From Paenibacillus allorhizosphaerae (lineage in GTDB: Bacteria > Bacillota > Bacilli > Paenibacillales > NBRC-103111): a stretch of DNA of 64,000 nucleotides. Under the pieces are notes generated by a model, which was not told the origin of the DNA, searched no databases, and saw nothing but the letters and a program-made list of their open reading frames with translations. Location: NCBI RefSeq assembly GCF_910594985.1, contig NZ_CAJVCE010000003.1:372001-436000 (forward strand), in the 5' to 3' direction. Within the stretch, counting starts at the first letter, position 1. Each line of letters begins with the position of its first letter. Shown here piece by piece: positions 33,792 through 41,193 of the stretch. The position numbers and the translations under genes were made by a program.

Positions 33792-34406
33792 TTATATTGA
33801 AACCACTTTTATATTGCGAAATTCAACATAGCCCCCGTGATCCTGCAGTCCGATATGTCCCGAACGAGGGTGATCCCGCCACGCATACTTGAACTTATTG
33901 TCGGACCCGTCGGGATTTTTTCCGACTGCCGCCCACTGATCGATATCGGCTTCAACGACGACCGTGCCGTTGAGTGCGAGTCGAATCCGATTGCGATCGC
34001 ACGTAATGGTCGCTTGATTCCATTCGCCGGCTTGCCGGACGGCATTCGAGGACGGGGCGACCAGATCGTACAAAGCGCCTGAGCTGTGCTTACTCGTCTT
34101 TTCCTCATCGTAGGTATCCAATATTTGCATTTCAAGGCCCGTATTCACCGGATCGCGAAGGTCCGTCCATCTGAAAAAAATGCCGCTGTTGACTTTCGGT
34201 GCCGTGCGGTATTCCACCTGGAGAATAAAATTCTCAAACTGATCTAGCGTATACAAATACCCGTTGTTTTCGCCTTTGCATACCAAATGCCCATCCTGCA
34301 CAAGCCATCCGTCGGGGTGGCGGGTCGCCGCCCAGCCTTGCAGCGTTTTCCCGTCAAATAACAAGCGGTAGCCCGCTTTTATTTCTTCATCCGTCAGCAC
34401 ATTCAT
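33792..34406 (-). CDS. DUF1080 (3-keto-disaccharide hydrolase-like) protein
   Basis: About 204 residues from the ATG at 34406, with GGAGG 7 nt upstream; the adjacent ATG at 34409 is also possible and a longer frame reaches 34472 without a ribosome site. It is a single LamG-like beta-jelly-roll: YRLLFDGKTLQGWAA at the start, then NFILQVEYRTAPKVNSGIFFRW, LEMQILDTYD, and HIGLQDHGGYVEFRNIKVV at the end, all typical of the DUF1080 family. Family members act on 3-keto-glycosides or bind sugars. There is no signal peptide, so it should be cytoplasmic. It lies upstream of and on the same strand as the BBE oxidase gene with a 240-bp gap. Confidence 0.9.
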   Translation of the reverse strand: MNVLTDEEIKAGYRLLFDGKTLQGWAATRHPDGWLVQDGHLVCKGENNGYLYTLDQFENFILQVEYRTAPKVNSGIFFRWTDLRDPVNTGLEMQILDTYDEEKTSKHSSGALYDLVAPSSNAVRQAGEWNQATITCDRNRIRLALNGTVVVEADIDQWAAVGKNPDGSDNKFKYAWRDHPRSGHIGLQDHGGYVEFRNIKVVSI

Positions 34407-34557
34407 CATGAATCCTCCATTCAATCCATTATTTGGCACCTCATACTGTATGTATTCGTCCCTCATCGCCAACTTTCCTCCCGGTTACGGAAAAAGGGTC
34501 ACGTCGCATCGTTCGCATGAACGGCTCCACCCGCCGATCACTTCAGCAGCCGCGTGT

Positions 34558-34794
34558 TCACACGAGTTTCCTCACCTGTAGAGCGCATCGGATCGACTCT
34601 TTCCGCAGCATCTCCTTCACCGTTTCGGAATCCTGGACGAAGAAACGATTGGTTTGAAACAAACGATACAACGCATTTTGCGATGCTTCGCAGGCCATCT
34701 TTTCGCATTGCAGCAAGTAATAACAGATGGAATAGCAGTCTTGCTCGCATTCCTTCAATATCGTGATCCGTTCCGCCATATCCAGCAAAAACAT
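34558..34794 (-). CDS. Small cysteine-containing hypothetical protein
   Basis: 78 residues. The sequence CEQDCYSICYYLLQCEKMACEASQNALYRLF is a helix-rich stretch with five cysteines in 24 residues, spaced C-x3-C-x3-C-x5-C-x4-C. A second helix follows (FFVQDSETVKEMLRKESIRCALQVRK). GGGAGGG lies just before the ATG at 34794; it is very near, so the real start could be a TTG a few codons on. The even cysteine spacing on helices would suit metal or thiol chemistry, but no family is recognised. It seems to be a single gene. Confidence 0.6.
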   Translation of the reverse strand: MFLLDMAERITILKECEQDCYSICYYLLQCEKMACEASQNALYRLFQTNRFFVQDSETVKEMLRKESIRCALQVRKLV

Positions 34795-34924
34795 GCCCTC
34801 CCTTCGTTAAACCGTTCCGTTTTCCCGCTCAACCCCTATTGTAAGACGGTGTGCCGGGTTTGTTTAGTACTATATTCATCTAGTACCTATCCTCCGAAAG
34901 CCGCTCGCAGCTTCGGACGAACAC

Positions 34925-34957
34925 AAAAAACGCCGACACTTGGGCCGGCGCTATTTT
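34925..34957 (-). terminator. Terminator of the ymaF-like gene
   Basis: CGCCG (34931-34935) pairs with CGGCG (34946-34950), with AAAAAA before and ATTTTT after, so it can serve both strands. It lies about 65 bp past the ymaF-like stop. Confidence 0.75.
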
Positions 34958-35018
34958 TACGCACGAAGCATCCGAAAATCCGAATCCTCTTTCGGCGATC
35001 TGCGTTTGTCCCCCTCTA

Positions 35019-35366
35019 TTAAACCAAGGGCTGCTGTATTAAAGTGGAAAAATTGAAACGATGCACATGGCCGTCATTCAACGTTGTCATTCCTTTTACG
35101 AAATGAACATGCTTGCCATTGCCGACAGGGATGGCCGGCCCGGTTCTAATTTTTTTCAGGTTGTGGAAGTGGTTCAGGAAATCGGTGTGCGTGAGATCGA
35201 TTTCATGTACGTGGCTGTTGCCGACAGGGATTACTTGGCCCGTAACTCCGGCGAAACGGTGATTATGTCTGTCCGCTCCTTGTTCCGCTAACTTCGTACT
35301 GCCTTGAAACTCGTGCACATGCGTTTGTTTTTTTCTTGCTTTTATAGCGGGGCGTTGTTTTCTCAT
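35019..35366 (-). CDS. ymaF: YmaF family histidine-rich protein
   Basis: 115 residues; the ATG has AGGAGGAG 8 nt upstream. Two copies of a pattern can be seen: HVHEFQGSTKLAEQGADRHNH...GQVIPVGNSHVHEI and NHFHNLKKIRTGPAIPVGNGKHVHFVKGMTT...HVHRF. HxH pairs recur about ten times in all, which suggests metal binding. This is the known YmaF family of Bacillales; its function is not established. It stands alone with a terminator. Confidence 0.85.
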   Translation of the reverse strand: MRKQRPAIKARKKQTHVHEFQGSTKLAEQGADRHNHRFAGVTGQVIPVGNSHVHEIDLTHTDFLNHFHNLKKIRTGPAIPVGNGKHVHFVKGMTTLNDGHVHRFNFSTLIQQPLV

Positions 35367-35621
35367 GCGGTATCTCCTCCTAATAAGTAGCTGATAGCAT
35401 ATTATTAGGAAGAAAAGACATGCGTGTCAGGCATACGCTGAGAATGATGGAATCCCCGCTTATATCCCTCTGCTCTGTCGGATATTCCTCAGATTTACGC
35501 TGCCGCATTCACAAATATTCCGGACTTCGGCCTGCAACGATATGCGGAATTTGGAGATTCGAGTTTTGGAAAAAAATGTGGTATAGTTATCAAAAATATT
35601 TTGCAGGGAGGCGATTTGACG

Positions 35622-35987
35622 ATGGGAAGGCACGTTCAATTTACGCAAACGCACCTTATTTTGCAACTCACCGGATTCACCGGGTTTTTCGCCCTCAAGA
35701 GGAAAGTGACCATTGACTACCGATCGATTAAAAATGTGTTTGTGGATTATTTTGATGCCCCATTGTGGATGCTGCGCATGCCCGGTACTTCGATTGCGCC
35801 GCTTCACATCTATGAAGGGAGCTTCAAGTATGCGAACGATTGGTATTTTCTCTCCTTCGAAAAAAGGGACCATCTCATCAATATGGAATTGGACGGCCAT
35901 GATAAATATAGGTATGTCATCTTTCAAATTGACAACCCGACAGAAGTCGCCGCGGAAATTCGCAAGCGAATTGCTGTGTCCGACTGA
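35622..35987 (+). CDS. PH-domain-like hypothetical protein
   Basis: 121 residues from the ATG at 35622 (GGGAGG 10 nt upstream). The pattern of beta strands (VQFTQTHLILQLTGFTGFFALKRKVTIDYRSIKNVFV...FLSFEKRDHLINMEL...YRYVIFQID) followed by a final helix (TEVAAEIRKRI) is that of bacterial PH-like domains. No membrane segment or enzyme motif is present. It converges on the HAD gene 34 bp away, with no visible terminator between. Likely a real cytoplasmic protein of unknown role. Confidence 0.7.
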   Translation: MGRHVQFTQTHLILQLTGFTGFFALKRKVTIDYRSIKNVFVDYFDAPLWMLRMPGTSIAPLHIYEGSFKYANDWYFLSFEKRDHLINMELDGHDKYRYVIFQIDNPTEVAAEIRKRIAVSD

Positions 35988-36021
35988 GCAGTTTGCATGG
36001 CGGAAACATGTAAGCGATGCT

Positions 36022-36837
36022 TCATTGCACTCCGGTTCGTCCAGAACAGCCGGTCGCCAAGATTCGCTCTAATACAACTGCAACACCATCCTGATCGTTG
36101 GTTGCGGTAACCTCATATGCGATCTGTTTCAAGTCCTCGACCGCATTACCCATGGCGACCGGATAGCCGCACGTTCCAAATAATCCGATATCGTTATAAT
36201 CGTCCCCGAACACCATTACCTCTCGCATCGAAATGCCCCACATATCACAAAGCCGCGCTACCGCCGATTCTTTCGAAACGTCTTTGCGCATGATTTGAAT
36301 GAGTTCGCCCGAATCGGTAACGACGATATTCGCCCTGTCGCCAAAACGATCCACCATCAAACGCACGCGCTGCTGATCAAAGTTCGAAAGTAACAGCTTG
36401 GAGGCGGACAAAGTGCGAATGTCTTCCAAACGAATCATTTGCGGTCTGGAGGTTACATTCATCAGTACACTGTAATCCAAATCCGCGTTGCTATACCACT
36501 GATCTTCCACTTCTACGGAAATCGACGGATCACCGTTCGAATCGGTCAAATAATCGACGAATTCGGCAAGGAGCGCGGCTTCGATCGGGTAATGCGCTCT
36601 GACACCGAGATTCTCCGAAACGACCATTGCCCCATTGTAATAGATCATAGCATCCAACTGCTGCAGCGATTCAGGCAGCATGTTTGCCAACGTTCTCGGG
36701 GGCCTCGCCGTAGCGACGATGACCGGTATGCCGCGCTCGCGGCAATGCAGCACCGCTTCGAGATTGCGCGGACTTACTTTTTTGGCCGAATTCAGCAACG
36801 TACCGTCCAAATCAAGTACAATCGCAGCAATATGCAT
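36022..36837 (-). CDS. Cof-type HAD-IIB phosphatase
   Basis: About 271 residues from the ATG at 36837, which is preceded by GCGGGTGA; an ATG pair 24 nt further up lacks a ribosome site. HAD motif I is VLDLDGTLLNS (nucleophile and acid Asp). Motif II Thr is in PVIVATARPP, the motif III Lys is in KDVSKESAVARL, and motif IV is MVFGDDYNDIGLF. The IIB cap lies between motifs II and III. Such Cof/YkrA enzymes dephosphorylate sugar phosphates, FMN or PLP with broad range in the cytoplasm. It is followed upstream by the GNAT gene on the same strand (31-bp gap), perhaps in one transcript. Confidence 0.93.
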   Translation of the reverse strand: MHIAAIVLDLDGTLLNSAKKVSPRNLEAVLHCRERGIPVIVATARPPRTLANMLPESLQQLDAMIYYNGAMVVSENLGVRAHYPIEAALLAEFVDYLTDSNGDPSISVEVEDQWYSNADLDYSVLMNVTSRPQMIRLEDIRTLSASKLLLSNFDQQRVRLMVDRFGDRANIVVTDSGELIQIMRKDVSKESAVARLCDMWGISMREVMVFGDDYNDIGLFGTCGYPVAMGNAVEDLKQIAYEVTATNDQDGVAVVLERILATGCSGRTGVQ

Positions 36838-36867
36838 CGTTTCACCCGCTTTCTCCATCATTTCACT

Positions 36868-37338
36868 TCAGAATCGAGACCCGCTCCGGCCATCCAGTCT
36901 CAACATATGACTTACGTTATCATCGTCGCCTATCGATATAAATCCGAGTGAGTCATAAAAGCGGTCGGCGATCGGATGGTCCGTCTTGAGCACAAGAACG
37001 GAATAATGACGGTTCGCTTCCAAGATCACCTGTTCCATCAACGAGCGGGCAACGCCGTGCCGTCGGTATGACTTCGATACATACAGTCTGCGAACGCGAC
37101 CCACCCCGGCCGTCATCGAGTACGGGTCCTGATTGAGGCCGCATATGCCAATGATACGCTCCCGGTCCCGAGCGGCAAACAACGCTTCTCCCGGTTGATC
37201 GAAGCGGTTCGTTCCGCTTTCGTATTCGTCAGTCATTCGCGTAATATGGCGAAATCCCTCGTCCCTGCTTTCCTGCGCCAAAGGAGCGATCTCCTTCAGG
37301 TCAAGGCGATGCAGCCGCTGAATCGACACGTCCTTCAA
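36868..37338 (-). CDS. GNAT family N-acetyltransferase
   Basis: About 156 residues from a TTG at 37338, which has GAGGAGGGGGG 6 nt upstream; the frame is open further but without a better start. The acetyl-CoA-binding region is VRRLYVSKSYRRHGVARSLMEQVILEA, followed by LVLKTDHPIADRFYDSLGF. It is a stand-alone GNAT fold. The TTG start overlaps the TGA of the truncated GNAT frame upstream (TTGA), so it may be translated by coupling. The substrate is unknown. Confidence 0.85.
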   Translation of the reverse strand: MKDVSIQRLHRLDLKEIAPLAQESRDEGFRHITRMTDEYESGTNRFDQPGEALFAARDRERIIGICGLNQDPYSMTAGVGRVRRLYVSKSYRRHGVARSLMEQVILEANRHYSVLVLKTDHPIADRFYDSLGFISIGDDDNVSHMLRLDGRSGSRF

Positions 37339-37553
37339 TCCGTCCCCCCTCCTCTTTTCGCTCGCTCTACCGGCGTTACGCAAAACATACCGGTCAAACC
37401 GGGCTGCTGCCGAAACCCATACTGCTCATTTGCAAGCGATCCGGCCGCCGCGTCAAAATTGATAAAACCTTCCCAACCGACCGAAGAGCATATCGAGCGG
37501 TATTCTTCCAATGCCGGGCAGCGATCCAGTATGACATACAGTTGCTCTCTCAT
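37335..37553 (-). pseudogene. Truncated GNAT acetyltransferase gene
   Basis: From the ATG at 37553 (GGAGG 8 nt upstream) the frame reads MREQLYVILDRCPALEEYRSICSSVGWEGFINFDAAAGSLANEQYGF. This matches the N-terminal arm of a common GNAT subgroup, whose members continue with a full acetyl-CoA domain of about 90 more residues. Here the likeness ends after SLANxxYG and the frame closes after 26 unrelated residues. The acetyl-CoA site is absent, so it should be inactive. The start signal and the coupling to the next gene are intact. Confidence 0.6.
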
Positions 37554-37733
37554 CTTTTTATCCTCCAATGCCATGCTGCAGGCTGCTCATCCTTACCTGC
37601 CATATTATCATATGTTCTTGCCTTTGTTTACCAATTTTCGAGAAATCGCGGCGCACAACATGGACATCACAAGGAAAATGAAAAAGACAAAGCCCGAAGC
37701 CGGACCTTGTCTGAAACAACTAGCTTGATGTCA

Positions 37734-38480
37734 TTACTTCGGTTCGTTGCGATCAGCATAAATCGCCATCGCATCGCGCATAAACGCGGCCAAACCTTCG
37801 CCGAACTTGTCGATGTTTCGTGTGAAGCGTTCATCATCGACGTACATTTGGCCCAGCCCTTTAAAGGCATCCAGCGTATAGCGGCCGCCCATGGATTGCA
37901 GAAAGTCATACCACTCTTGAATACCCGCCTGGGTCTCCGCCGATTCCGGCGGTTGATGGCGAAGCGACGCAAGATTCCGGTAGATTTCATTCATACGCTC
38001 GCCGAGCGCCTGTTGTTCTTCCTTGGACATACTTCCGACTTTGGCGTTCGCCTCGTCGACCGCTTTATTTCCCCAACGTTCTCTCGCTTCTTGCTCGTAC
38101 GGGTTATGGCTGAAATCAAATCCAACGAACTTCTCTTTGTTTGTCATTTCAATTTCTCCTTTCGCATGGAGCATCGTTTTGTCAATCGTTGCAATCATTC
38201 GATCAAGCTGATTCCGCTTTTCGAGCAGCATTTTGCGATGCAGCGCCAGCGCTTCCTGCCGGTCGAAGGACGGACTTCCGATAATTTCTTTAATTTGTTT
38301 CAAAGGAAAGCCAAGCTCTCTGAAAAATAAAATTTGCTGCAGCATTGCCAAATTGTCATCCGAGTATAGCCGATAGCCCGCCTCGGTCGTCTCTTCCGGG
38401 ACTAACAGCCCGATCTCATCATAATGATGCAGTGTGCGCACACTGATTCCGACTACATCGGCAACTTCTTTTACTTTCAA
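37734..38480 (-). CDS. MerR family regulator of TipAL/Mta type
   Basis: 248 residues from a TTG at 38480 with AAGGAGG 9 nt upstream; the frame extends further up but crosses the promoter. Residues 1-70 are the MerR winged helix (LKVKEVADVVGISVRTLHHYDEIGLL...GYRLYSDDNLAML). A dimer helix follows (about 80-118). The C-terminal half (about 125-248) is a TipAS-like ligand domain (FDFSHNPYEQEARERWGN... to YTLDAFKGLGQMYVDDERFTRNIDKFGEGLAAFMRDAMAIY). TipAL-type proteins bind thiopeptide or other hydrophobic drugs and turn on exporter genes. No exporter lies next to it, so it probably controls itself and distant targets. Its promoter has a 19-bp spacer. Confidence 0.92.
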   Translation of the reverse strand: MKVKEVADVVGISVRTLHHYDEIGLLVPEETTEAGYRLYSDDNLAMLQQILFFRELGFPLKQIKEIIGSPSFDRQEALALHRKMLLEKRNQLDRMIATIDKTMLHAKGEIEMTNKEKFVGFDFSHNPYEQEARERWGNKAVDEANAKVGSMSKEEQQALGERMNEIYRNLASLRHQPPESAETQAGIQEWYDFLQSMGGRYTLDAFKGLGQMYVDDERFTRNIDKFGEGLAAFMRDAMAIYADRNEPK

Positions 38481-38505
38481 TCGCGCTTGCCTCCTTTCAA
38501 AGTTC

Positions 38506-38536
38506 ACTATAAAGTATAACGTAACGTGAGAGTCAA
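38506..38536 (-). promoter_or_regulatory. MerR-type promoter of the TipAL-like gene
   Basis: On the minus strand TTGACT (38536-38531) and TATAGT (38511-38506) are separated by exactly 19 bp, as at MerR-controlled promoters. The spacer holds CTCACGTTACGTTATAC, with repeated ACGTTA-like elements that would be the regulator site. The TTG start lies 25 bp downstream of the -10 box. Confidence 0.8.
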
Positions 38537-38539
38537 TCC

Positions 38540-38725
38540 TCAAATTAAAAAAAGAGCTGCACCATGGCAGCTCTTCATATGCGCTTGTTCATAGGCATGC
38601 GTTATCGCTTCCAGATGCTTCTCTTTAATATTTTCTCGAAACAAAAACTCCACCTCATCCAGACCGACTTCTCCCGCGATCTTGACCAGTACGTCGATTT
38701 CCCCGATATTCCGTTCGTGCCTGTT
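38540..38725 (-). pseudogene. Internal fragment of a FrnE/DsbA-family oxidoreductase gene
   Basis: A minus-strand frame with no start codon reads NRHERNIGEIDVLVKIAGEVGLD, continues EVEFLFRENIKEKHLEAITHAYEQA and runs into the terminator at 38552-38575. This matches the helical insert of FrnE-type DsbA proteins (GRNIGDxxVLxxLAxEVGLD, then ...EAVxxDxxxA). Both the CxxC-bearing N-terminal part and the cis-Pro C-terminal part are missing. So it is a remnant of about 50 codons. Confidence 0.55.
38546..38575 (-). terminator. Terminator between FrnE relic and TipAL promoter
   Basis: AAGAGCTGC (38552-38560) pairs with GCAGCTCTT (38567-38575), with a run of seven or more T residues on the minus strand. 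It shields the TipAL-like promoter from transcription coming from the NrnB side. Confidence 0.88.
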
Positions 38726-38744
38726 GTAATGAAATTAGTTACAA
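38724..38744. promoter_or_regulatory. MarR-like palindrome beside the FrnE relic
   Basis: TTGTAA (38724-38729) and TTACAA (38739-38744) form a perfect 6-bp inverted repeat with a 9-bp AT-rich centre. The pattern resembles MarR/HxlR operators. It sits exactly at the left edge of the FrnE fragment, so it may be a leftover site or belong to an unseen promoter. Confidence 0.4.
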
Positions 38745-38856
38745 TGACTCAAAAAAATTGGATCGCTTTCGCGGTTTTTATTTGTTCGGCGAGTTCGTAC
38801 TACGCTGTCCAACATCCATTCGGAAGTACCGTGAGCTTGTGTTTACAAAACGGACG

Positions 38857-40056
38857 CTATACAAGTGCTAACGATCTCGTTCTTCTGGCTGACATTTGTT
38901 CCATCAAATAACCGATGTATACTTCGTCCCGGGCGAGCCACACGGCATAATGTCTTTTGGCATGCCGCTCCGCTTCTTCAAACGTCGAAAAACTTTCATC
39001 CAGCTCGCTGCCGTCAACATCGATTGCCCAGCCGTTATCCGTATTGAAAATAAACAAGCTTTGCTCTTTACGGTTTTCATATAGCGATCCGAACTCGGAA
39101 TTTTTGAGGTTGAACTTATTTTTGAAAGCGTCCGCTCGCATCGGTTCTATCGGAAACGATCCGGCCACATATAACCTGTACGCTTCTTCCGTCATTGAGC
39201 ACCCCGCCGCCTTTGCATGCCCTCCGCCACCGTAACGGCCCGCGATTTCCGAAACGTCGATATGATCGTGAATCGTTCGGAAGCTGATCTTTTTGCCTCC
39301 CATGTTCATAATGGCGATATAGTCGAGGTGCGGATTTTCCCGTCCGAGTTCATTGCCGAGCTCCGAGTGATACGATTCCGCATGAACGATGCCTACATAG
39401 TGATCATGAATTTTTGCTTGAACAATTTCGCGTTTTTTTCTCCGTACATACCGCTCAATCTTTTCCTCTTCCAAATCCAATATTTTTTCTTCAAACTCGT
39501 CGAAGGAAAAAGCCGCGTCCCCCGCGAGACGTTCCACCATTTTTTCTTCGAATTCTTCGATGGAAACCATATAAAATAAATCGTTCAGCCGCTTGGCTTG
39601 AAGCTCGCCGTGGCGTTCCCATTCCCATGTATCGTACAACCGGACGAGCTCGACGAATTGTTGCAAACTTTTTGTCGGCTGGAGCAGCCCGTTCTGAATG
39701 AGATACTCGTAAAAGAGCGACGTGGCAGACGCGAGCTTCCCGTTGTCATATTCCACCTGAACGATGCCCCAACTGTATTCGTTAAAATGAAGCGCTGTTT
39801 TATGATGATCGATGAGCTTTACCTTCCCGCCCGATTTTACGAACTCGTCGATCCCCCGCTCATTTGCTTCGTTAACGGATAAGTCGGTAATGAACAGGTA
39901 GTTTTTCTTCTTTCCTTTCTCCAGAAAGCGTTCGACTTGCAGGTTTAATCCGCCCACCGAGTTATAACGGATCTCCACTTTTTCCCCGAATGCGCATTTC
40001 GCGACAATGCCGCAGCCTACGCCGTCCAGATCGTTATGCGTATACAGAAGATACAA
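38857..40056 (-). CDS. nrnB: DHH/DHHA1 phosphoesterase, NrnB-type oligoribonuclease
   Basis: About 399 residues from a TTG at 40056 with GGGAGG 7 nt upstream; this places the start at LYLLYTHNDLDGVGCG, as in relatives. Metal-binding motifs of the DHH fold are clear: THNDLDGVG, FITDLSVNE, KLIDHHKTA, and YDTWEW. The DHHA1 domain holds GRYGGGGHAKAAG for RNA binding. A C-terminal extension of about 100 residues follows. NrnB (YngD) degrades short RNAs (nano-RNA) and pAp with Mn2+ in the cytoplasm. It is a single gene whose 3' side holds the FrnE relic. Confidence 0.88.
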   Translation of the reverse strand: MYLLYTHNDLDGVGCGIVAKCAFGEKVEIRYNSVGGLNLQVERFLEKGKKKNYLFITDLSVNEANERGIDEFVKSGGKVKLIDHHKTALHFNEYSWGIVQVEYDNGKLASATSLFYEYLIQNGLLQPTKSLQQFVELVRLYDTWEWERHGELQAKRLNDLFYMVSIEEFEEKMVERLAGDAAFSFDEFEEKILDLEEEKIERYVRRKKREIVQAKIHDHYVGIVHAESYHSELGNELGRENPHLDYIAIMNMGGKKISFRTIHDHIDVSEIAGRYGGGGHAKAAGCSMTEEAYRLYVAGSFPIEPMRADAFKNKFNLKNSEFGSLYENRKEQSLFIFNTDNGWAIDVDGSELDESFSTFEEAERHAKRHYAVWLARDEVYIGYLMEQMSARRTRSLALV

Positions 40057-40190
40057 TCGAACAGCCTCCCGTCTTGGTTTCACTTTCATGATTACAACAA
40101 TAAAATTCCCACGGCTGAGCGGCTTTATGCGATAGTAAAGCGCTTCGATACCGTGGCGGCATGACAGGAAGTCTTATGCTGAGCCAATGC

Positions 40191-40220
40191 AGAAAAGACT
40201 TGACGCTAGTTCGCCAAGTC
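40191..40220 (-). terminator. Terminator of the nucleoside ABC operon
   Basis: On the minus strand GACTTG (40220-40215) pairs with CAAGTC (40202-40197) and is followed by TTTTCT. It starts 8 bp past the last permease stop. Confidence 0.8.
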
Positions 40221-40227
40221 CTCTTGT

Positions 40228-41190
40228 TTAACGCTTCCCCGGGTCATACGGCTCGCCTAGAGCAGCCGGCGTGGATGCGCGGCCTACGGCTCCAGCTAGC
40301 ACGAGGATGGTTAAAATGTACGGCAGCATGTACAAAAACTCCATGGGAATGCGCTTCGCGAAGTCAAACAGCTGCACGAAATTTTTGAGCGACTGAGCGA
40401 AGCCGAAAAATACCGCCGCTCCGAACGCGCCAACCGGGTTCCATTTGCCGAAAATCATCGCCGCGAGCGATATAAACCCTTGACCGGAAATCGTATTGTG
40501 CGAAAAATTGCTGGTCGTGGTAAGTGTAATGGTCGCGCCTCCCAAGCCGGCCAGCGCGCCGCTGATCAGCACCGCCGTATATCGCATGCGCTTGACGCCG
40601 ACGCCGAGCGTATCCGCCGCTCCCGGATGCTCGCCGACGGAACGGAGACGCAGGCCGAATGGGGTTTTGTATAAAATATACCAAGTGATGGCAACAAGCA
40701 GCAGCGCCAAATAAGTCGTCGGATATGCGGTAAAGATCGCGTACCCGAACAACGGAATCGAGGAGAGGCCCGGAATTGCAAATTTATGAAATACCGCGTT
40801 CAGCGTCTCCGTCTGACCCGAGCCCTCGAACATGATTTTGACCAGGTAAACCGTAAGTCCGGCGGCCAGAAAGTTGATCACGACGCCGCTCACGACTTGA
40901 TCCGCCTTGAACGTAATTGAGGCTACCGCGTGAATGATCGAAATCAGCAGACCGAACGCAAGCGCGGCAAGCAAGCCGATCCATGGCGCTCCGCCGGTCA
41001 TCCCTAATTGTTCGGCGTATAATGTGCCCACGGCCGAGGCAAAGGCGCCCGATACCATCAGCCCTTCCAAACCGATATTAACGACGCCGGACCGCTCGGA
41101 AAAAATGCCGCCCATCGCCGTAAAAACAAGCGCTGTCGAAAACACCAGCGTCGTATGAATCAATTCGCCAATAACTCGCAGCGCATCCAT
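40228..41190 (-). CDS. nupQ: Nucleoside ABC transporter permease (NupQ/YufQ type)
   Basis: 320 residues. The ATG at 41190 has GGGGAGGTGG upstream, within the end of the previous gene (gap 3 bp). About eight to nine hydrophobic segments are present. The N-terminal TALVFTAMGGIFSERSGVVNIGLEGLMVSGAF is the hallmark of this permease group (BPD_transp_2), and RSVGEHPGAADTLGVGV is the loop that meets the ATPase. It is the fourth gene of a nupNOPQ-like operon and forms the channel with the permease encoded upstream. The operon should import purine and pyrimidine nucleosides, judged from the studied B. subtilis and lactic-acid-bacterial homologues. Confidence 0.9.
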   Translation of the reverse strand: MDALRVIGELIHTTLVFSTALVFTAMGGIFSERSGVVNIGLEGLMVSGAFASAVGTLYAEQLGMTGGAPWIGLLAALAFGLLISIIHAVASITFKADQVVSGVVINFLAAGLTVYLVKIMFEGSGQTETLNAVFHKFAIPGLSSIPLFGYAIFTAYPTTYLALLLVAITWYILYKTPFGLRLRSVGEHPGAADTLGVGVKRMRYTAVLISGALAGLGGATITLTTTSNFSHNTISGQGFISLAAMIFGKWNPVGAFGAAVFFGFAQSLKNFVQLFDFAKRIPMEFLYMLPYILTILVLAGAVGRASTPAALGEPYDPGKR

Positions 41191-41193
41191 GCA

